A stretch of 7,761 nt of DNA from Elusimicrobiota bacterium (GTDB lineage Bacteria > Elusimicrobiota > Elusimicrobia > UBA1565 > JACRDR01). Below are positions 5,422-7,761 of this stretch, piece by piece. The DNA lies in NCBI GenBank assembly GCA_016212845.1, contig JACRDR010000182.1, positions 1 through 7,761 of the forward strand, written 5' to 3'. The notes below the pieces were generated by a model, which did not search any database, was not told the DNA's origin, and saw only the letters and a program-made list of their open reading frames with translations. Within the stretch, counting starts at the first letter, position 1, and every line of letters starts with the position of its first letter. The position numbers and the translations under genes were made by a program.

Positions 5422-6458
5422 TCCTCCACTCGCTGAGGCTCGCGGCGGCGCTGGCGCTCGCGCAAATGAGCTCGGGCGGGATTTACACGCTGGAGAAGTC
5501 CGGCGTCGGCCCGGGCGACAAGCTCTCCGGCGGAAACTTCGACGGCCAGGGCTTCGTGGAGGGCATGACCGCCTCGCAGCAAAACGACGGCCTGCGGCTC
5601 GTCGGCGGAGCGTTCGAGGCGCGGGTCGGCTTCATGAATCCTCCGCCCTTTCTGCTTAATTCGTCGGCGTCGGCGGTCGTGCCGCTGGCCGGAGGGCTGG
5701 TCTCGATGTCGGTGCCCGCCGGGGCGATCCCGCTGACCGGCTTCGACCTCATCGCGCGCCAAGACCCCGCCTCGAACCCGGTGACCGTGGACCCCAACGC
5801 GGTCTTACGGGCGAACAACAGGCTCGCGATCAACGATCCGCTGTCGCTGGTGCAGGTGCAGAACGTCTTCGAGTTCAAGGTCGCGAGCGACCTCGGCTAC
5901 TACGAGTCGAACTTCGCCGCGCCCGTGATGGTGAGCTTCAGCTATACCGACGCGGACGCCGACGGCGTCATCGACGGGACGAACCCTCCGATCCGTGCGA
6001 GCCTGCTCAACGTTTGGACGCTCGATGAGACCTTGGCGCAGTGGATCCGCGTGCCGGGTGCGAACGTCGACTCCGTGGCGCACACCGTCAGCGTTCCGGT
6101 CCGGCACTTCAGCGTGTACGCCTTCGCGGCGGCCTCCGATCAGAACGTCGACGGCGTGTACGCGTTCCCCGTGCCGTTCCGCCCGAACGGACCTGACGCG
6201 GGCCTGGCCGCCGGCCAGACCGGCACGGAAGCGGGCGGCATCACGTTCTCGAACCTGCCGACCGACGGTTCGATCGAAATCTACACGATGACCGGACAAC
6301 TCGTCCGGCGCATCGAGATCCCTCCGTCGCTGGCGATCCCGAAATACGTCTGGGACGTTCGCAACGACCGCGGGCAGGCCGTCGTGAGCGGCGTCTACAT
6401 CTGGAAGGTCGCGTCGCGGACCGCGCACAAGACCGGTCGCCTGATGGTGATCCGGTGA
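5418..6458 (+). CDS. Secreted surface protein with FlgD-like C-terminal domain
   Basis: A 346-residue protein. The start is ATG 5418, overlapping the previous stop as ATGA and preceded by GGAGGGCGG (5406-5414); a longer open frame upstream is shadow of the TPR gene. The signal peptide is about residues 1-15 (cleavage after ALA). Residues 17-73 (SSGGIYTL … ARVGFM) look like a short Gly-rich beta module. About 84-235 is a beta-rich region with an Asp-rich calcium-type loop, DADADGVIDG (178-187). The C-terminal domain (about 246-346) runs from VYAFPVPFRPNG through IEIYTMTGQLVRRIE and VWDVRNDRGQAVVSGVYIWK to the basic end GRLMVIR. That pattern matches FlgD-like/type-A sorting domains, which in type IX systems carry cargo through the outer membrane. 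Export via the adjacent PorV-like barrel is a natural hypothesis, but not proven, since many lineages carry such domains without a known T9SS. Confidence 0.87.
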   Translation: MILHSLRLAAALALAQMSSGGIYTLEKSGVGPGDKLSGGNFDGQGFVEGMTASQQNDGLRLVGGAFEARVGFMNPPPFLLNSSASAVVPLAGGLVSMSVPAGAIPLTGFDLIARQDPASNPVTVDPNAVLRANNRLAINDPLSLVQVQNVFEFKVASDLGYYESNFAAPVMVSFSYTDADADGVIDGTNPPIRASLLNVWTLDETLAQWIRVPGANVDSVAHTVSVPVRHFSVYAFAAASDQNVDGVYAFPVPFRPNGPDAGLAAGQTGTEAGGITFSNLPTDGSIEIYTMTGQLVRRIEIPPSLAIPKYVWDVRNDRGQAVVSGVYIWKVASRTAHKTGRLMVIR

Positions 6459-6465
6459 GGTGTTT

Positions 6466-7761
6466 ATGAGAACTTCGATTTGGACGGCGGCGCTGCTCTT
6501 CGGCCTGGCGGCCGAGGCGACGGCGGCGGCTCCTCAGACCATCGGCTACCAGGGCTTCCTCCGCGAGAGCGGCGGTCTCGCCGTCGGCAACAAGACGATG
6601 GTTTTCAAGATCTATCCCTCCTCCGACGTCGCCGCGGTCGCGGTCTACAACAGCGGCAACATGACCGTGACGGTCTCGACGGGCATCTTCCACGTGAGTC
6701 TGGACGTGACGGGCGTCAACTTCGAGTCGGCCAACGCTTGGCTCGAGATCACGGTCAACGGCACCGTCCTCTCGCCGCGCGAACAGCTCACCTCGGGGCC
6801 GTACGCGATCAACTCCCTTTATCACGCCGGCAAGCGCTACATCTCGAGCGGCACGACGCCGAGCGGCACCGTGGCGCCCGGCGACCTCTGGTTCGACACC
6901 GCCGGCAACGTCCTCTACTACCGCACCGGCGCGCCCGCTTGGCAGGCCCTCTCGGCGGCGGGCCTCACCACGCACGCCGCCACGCACGCGGGCGCCGGCA
7001 CCGACCCCGTCACAAGTCTCGGCGCGGTGACCTTCACCGCGAACCAGACCTTGGCGTCGGGCATCGCCATCGGCAGCGCGGGCGACGGCGTCCGGCTCAG
7101 CAGCCACGTGCTCGTGACCGTCGGCCGCACCGGCTTGAACACGACGACGCCCAGGGCGACCCTCGACGTCGCGGGCGAGGCGATGTTCGGCACGACGGCG
7201 ACGAGCAGTTTCTCGATCGTCGGCGGCCTATTCATGGCCCACAACTCCTCGATCACGCTGGCCGGCGCCCAGGGATGGATCCTCTCGCGATCGTCGATCA
7301 CGGCGTCCGGCTTCTTCGGCGACGGCTCCGGCCTGACCAACGTCAGCGGCGTCACCGCGGGCACCATCGATTCGTCGAAGCTCGCCAAGGCCTCGGTCGA
7401 CAGCGAGAAGCTCGTGAACCTCTCGATCGACCGGAATCATCTCCGCTCCGCGTCGGTCGACCCGGGCAAGATCGCCGACGATTCGATCGTCGGCGCGAAG
7501 ATCCTCAATCAGACGATCGACTCGATCAAGCTCTCCGCCGGCGCCGCCGACACCAACGCGCTCGGGTCCGGCGCGGTCACGATCAATAAGATCCTCGGCG
7601 GCGCGGTGGACACGAACGCCCTGGGTTCCGGCGCGGTGACGATCAACAAGATCCGCGCGGGCGCTGTGGATACCAACGCGCTGGGCTCCGGCTCGGTCAC
7701 CTCGAACAAGATTCTTGCCGGCGCCGTGGATACCAACGCGATCGGCTCCGGCTCGATCACG
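6466..7761 (+). CDS. Fibre-like surface protein with decapeptide repeats (3' truncated)
   Basis: Open from ATG 6466 to the window edge (432 codons, no stop), with GAGG at 6457-6460 as ribosome-binding site, 7 bases after the previous stop. Residues 1-21 are a signal peptide (ATA|AAPQ or similar). The N-terminal domain (about 23-125) has YQGFLRESGGLAVGN, STGIFHVSLDV and LSPREQLTSGPYAIN, a pattern common in exported proteins of poorly studied diderm phyla. Next come tail-fibre-like pieces: PGDLWFDTAGNVLYY (about 138-152), HAATHAGAGTDP (170-181), and GFFGDGSGLTNV (282-293). From residue 299 it is built of ten-residue repeats. Such proteins often end in an intramolecular chaperone (peptidase S74-like) or a sorting domain; that end lies outside the window. 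A surface fibre or adhesin is likely. Phage origin is possible for the modules, but the signal peptide and operon position favour a cellular role. Confidence 0.85.
   Translation, partial: MRTSIWTAALLFGLAAEATAAAPQTIGYQGFLRESGGLAVGNKTMVFKIYPSSDVAAVAVYNSGNMTVTVSTGIFHVSLDVTGVNFESANAWLEITVNGTVLSPREQLTSGPYAINSLYHAGKRYISSGTTPSGTVAPGDLWFDTAGNVLYYRTGAPAWQALSAAGLTTHAATHAGAGTDPVTSLGAVTFTANQTLASGIAIGSAGDGVRLSSHVLVTVGRTGLNTTTPRATLDVAGEAMFGTTATSSFSIVGGLFMAHNSSITLAGAQGWILSRSSITASGFFGDGSGLTNVSGVTAGTIDSSKLAKASVDSEKLVNLSIDRNHLRSASVDPGKIADDSIVGAKILNQTIDSIKLSAGAADTNALGSGAVTINKILGGAVDTNALGSGAVTINKIRAGAVDTNALGSGSVTSNKILAGAVDTNAIGSGSIT
7360..7761 (+). repeat. In-frame 30-bp (decapeptide) tandem repeats
   Basis: Thirteen full ten-residue units and one partial run to the window end, beginning GTIDSSKLAK (7360-7389), ASVDSEKLVN, LSIDRNHLRS, ASVDPGKIAD. 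The pattern is small–small–[VI]–[DT]–x–x–[KA]–[LI]–x–x. From 7540 the units alternate between GAVDTNALGS and GAVTINKIL(A/G) types, giving a 60-bp higher-order repeat at 7540, 7600, 7660 and 7720. DNA copies differ mainly at third codon positions while the residues are kept, so this is a protein repeat under selection. A beta-solenoid or fibrous shaft is the likely fold (inference). The array continues past the window. Confidence 0.9.

Noticed and set aside
4728..6458. 576-residue + strand open frame
   Set aside because: The part before 5418 is out-of-frame TPR-gene sequence; the real start is ATG 5418, with a good ribosome-binding site and signal peptide.
3270..6458. A true Bacteroidota-type T9SS locus
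   Set aside because: Only a PorV-family barrel and a FlgD-like C-terminal domain are present; no PorK, L, M, N, P, Sov or PorU-like gene is in the window, so the label is not justified.
6241..7107. 288-residue minus-strand open frame
   Set aside because: It spans the junction of two good + strand genes, has no signal or motif, and shows typical antisense composition.
6480..7589. 369-residue + strand open frame in the fibre region
   Set aside because: Arg/His-rich low-complexity shadow in another frame; the frame from ATG 6466 carries the signal peptide and conserved motifs.
7509..7760. Repetitive 83-residue minus-strand open frame
   Set aside because: Its repeats are only the reverse complement of the decapeptide array of the fibre gene.
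7540..7761. CRISPR-like or intergenic tandem repeat
   Set aside because: The repeats are in-frame, contiguous without spacers, and differ mainly at silent positions, so they are coding.

Overview
The window is strongly GC-rich, with densely packed genes that all read on the + strand. It looks like the chromosome of a Gram-negative bacterium. A PorV/PQ-type outer-membrane barrel, a surface protein with a FlgD-like C-terminal domain, and a fibre-like protein with a 'YQGFL…LSPREQLTSGPYAIN' N-terminal domain and decapeptide repeats together suggest an uncultured, high-GC, diderm lineage such as Elusimicrobiota. Omnitrophota or Gemmatimonadota-like groups remain possible. This placement is inference, because no rRNA or marker gene is present.

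Layout. Bases 2-100 are the 3' end of an unidentified gene. At 110-559 there is a small exported protein with an Arg/Tyr/Pro-rich tail, closed by a textbook intrinsic terminator (569-606). A signalling block follows: a membrane histidine kinase (681-2159, GTG start, possibly leaderless) overlaps by four bases (TTGA) an OmpR-family response regulator (2156-2842) whose receiver lacks several key residues. A 59-base AT-rich gap ends in a small hairpin that pairs with the next ribosome-binding site. It leads into a stand-alone CheY-like receiver (2902-3270) with all phosphorylation residues intact.

Envelope block. The receiver's stop overlaps by one base (TAATG) the start of a PorV-like barrel with a C-terminal TPR (3270-4394). 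That gene overlaps by 20 bases a periplasmic TPR/coiled-coil protein (4375-5421), which overlaps by four bases (ATGA) a secreted protein with a calcium-type loop and a FlgD-like C-terminal domain (5418-6458). Seven bases later starts a fibre-like surface protein (6466 to beyond the window end) with 30-bp-register decapeptide repeats.

Working model (inference): a two-component system and an intact single-domain receiver are joined to one tight operon that builds or displays cell-surface proteins. A PorV-family barrel and TPR scaffold would be the envelope machinery, and the last two genes the cargo. The layout recalls the PorX/PorY–PorV link in Bacteroidota type IX secretion, but no T9SS core component (PorK, L, M, N, P, Sov or the PorU protease) is visible here. 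The most notable points are the degenerate kinase/regulator pair beside an intact receiver, the two sites of RNA structure at regulator start codons, and the receiver–barrel coupling.
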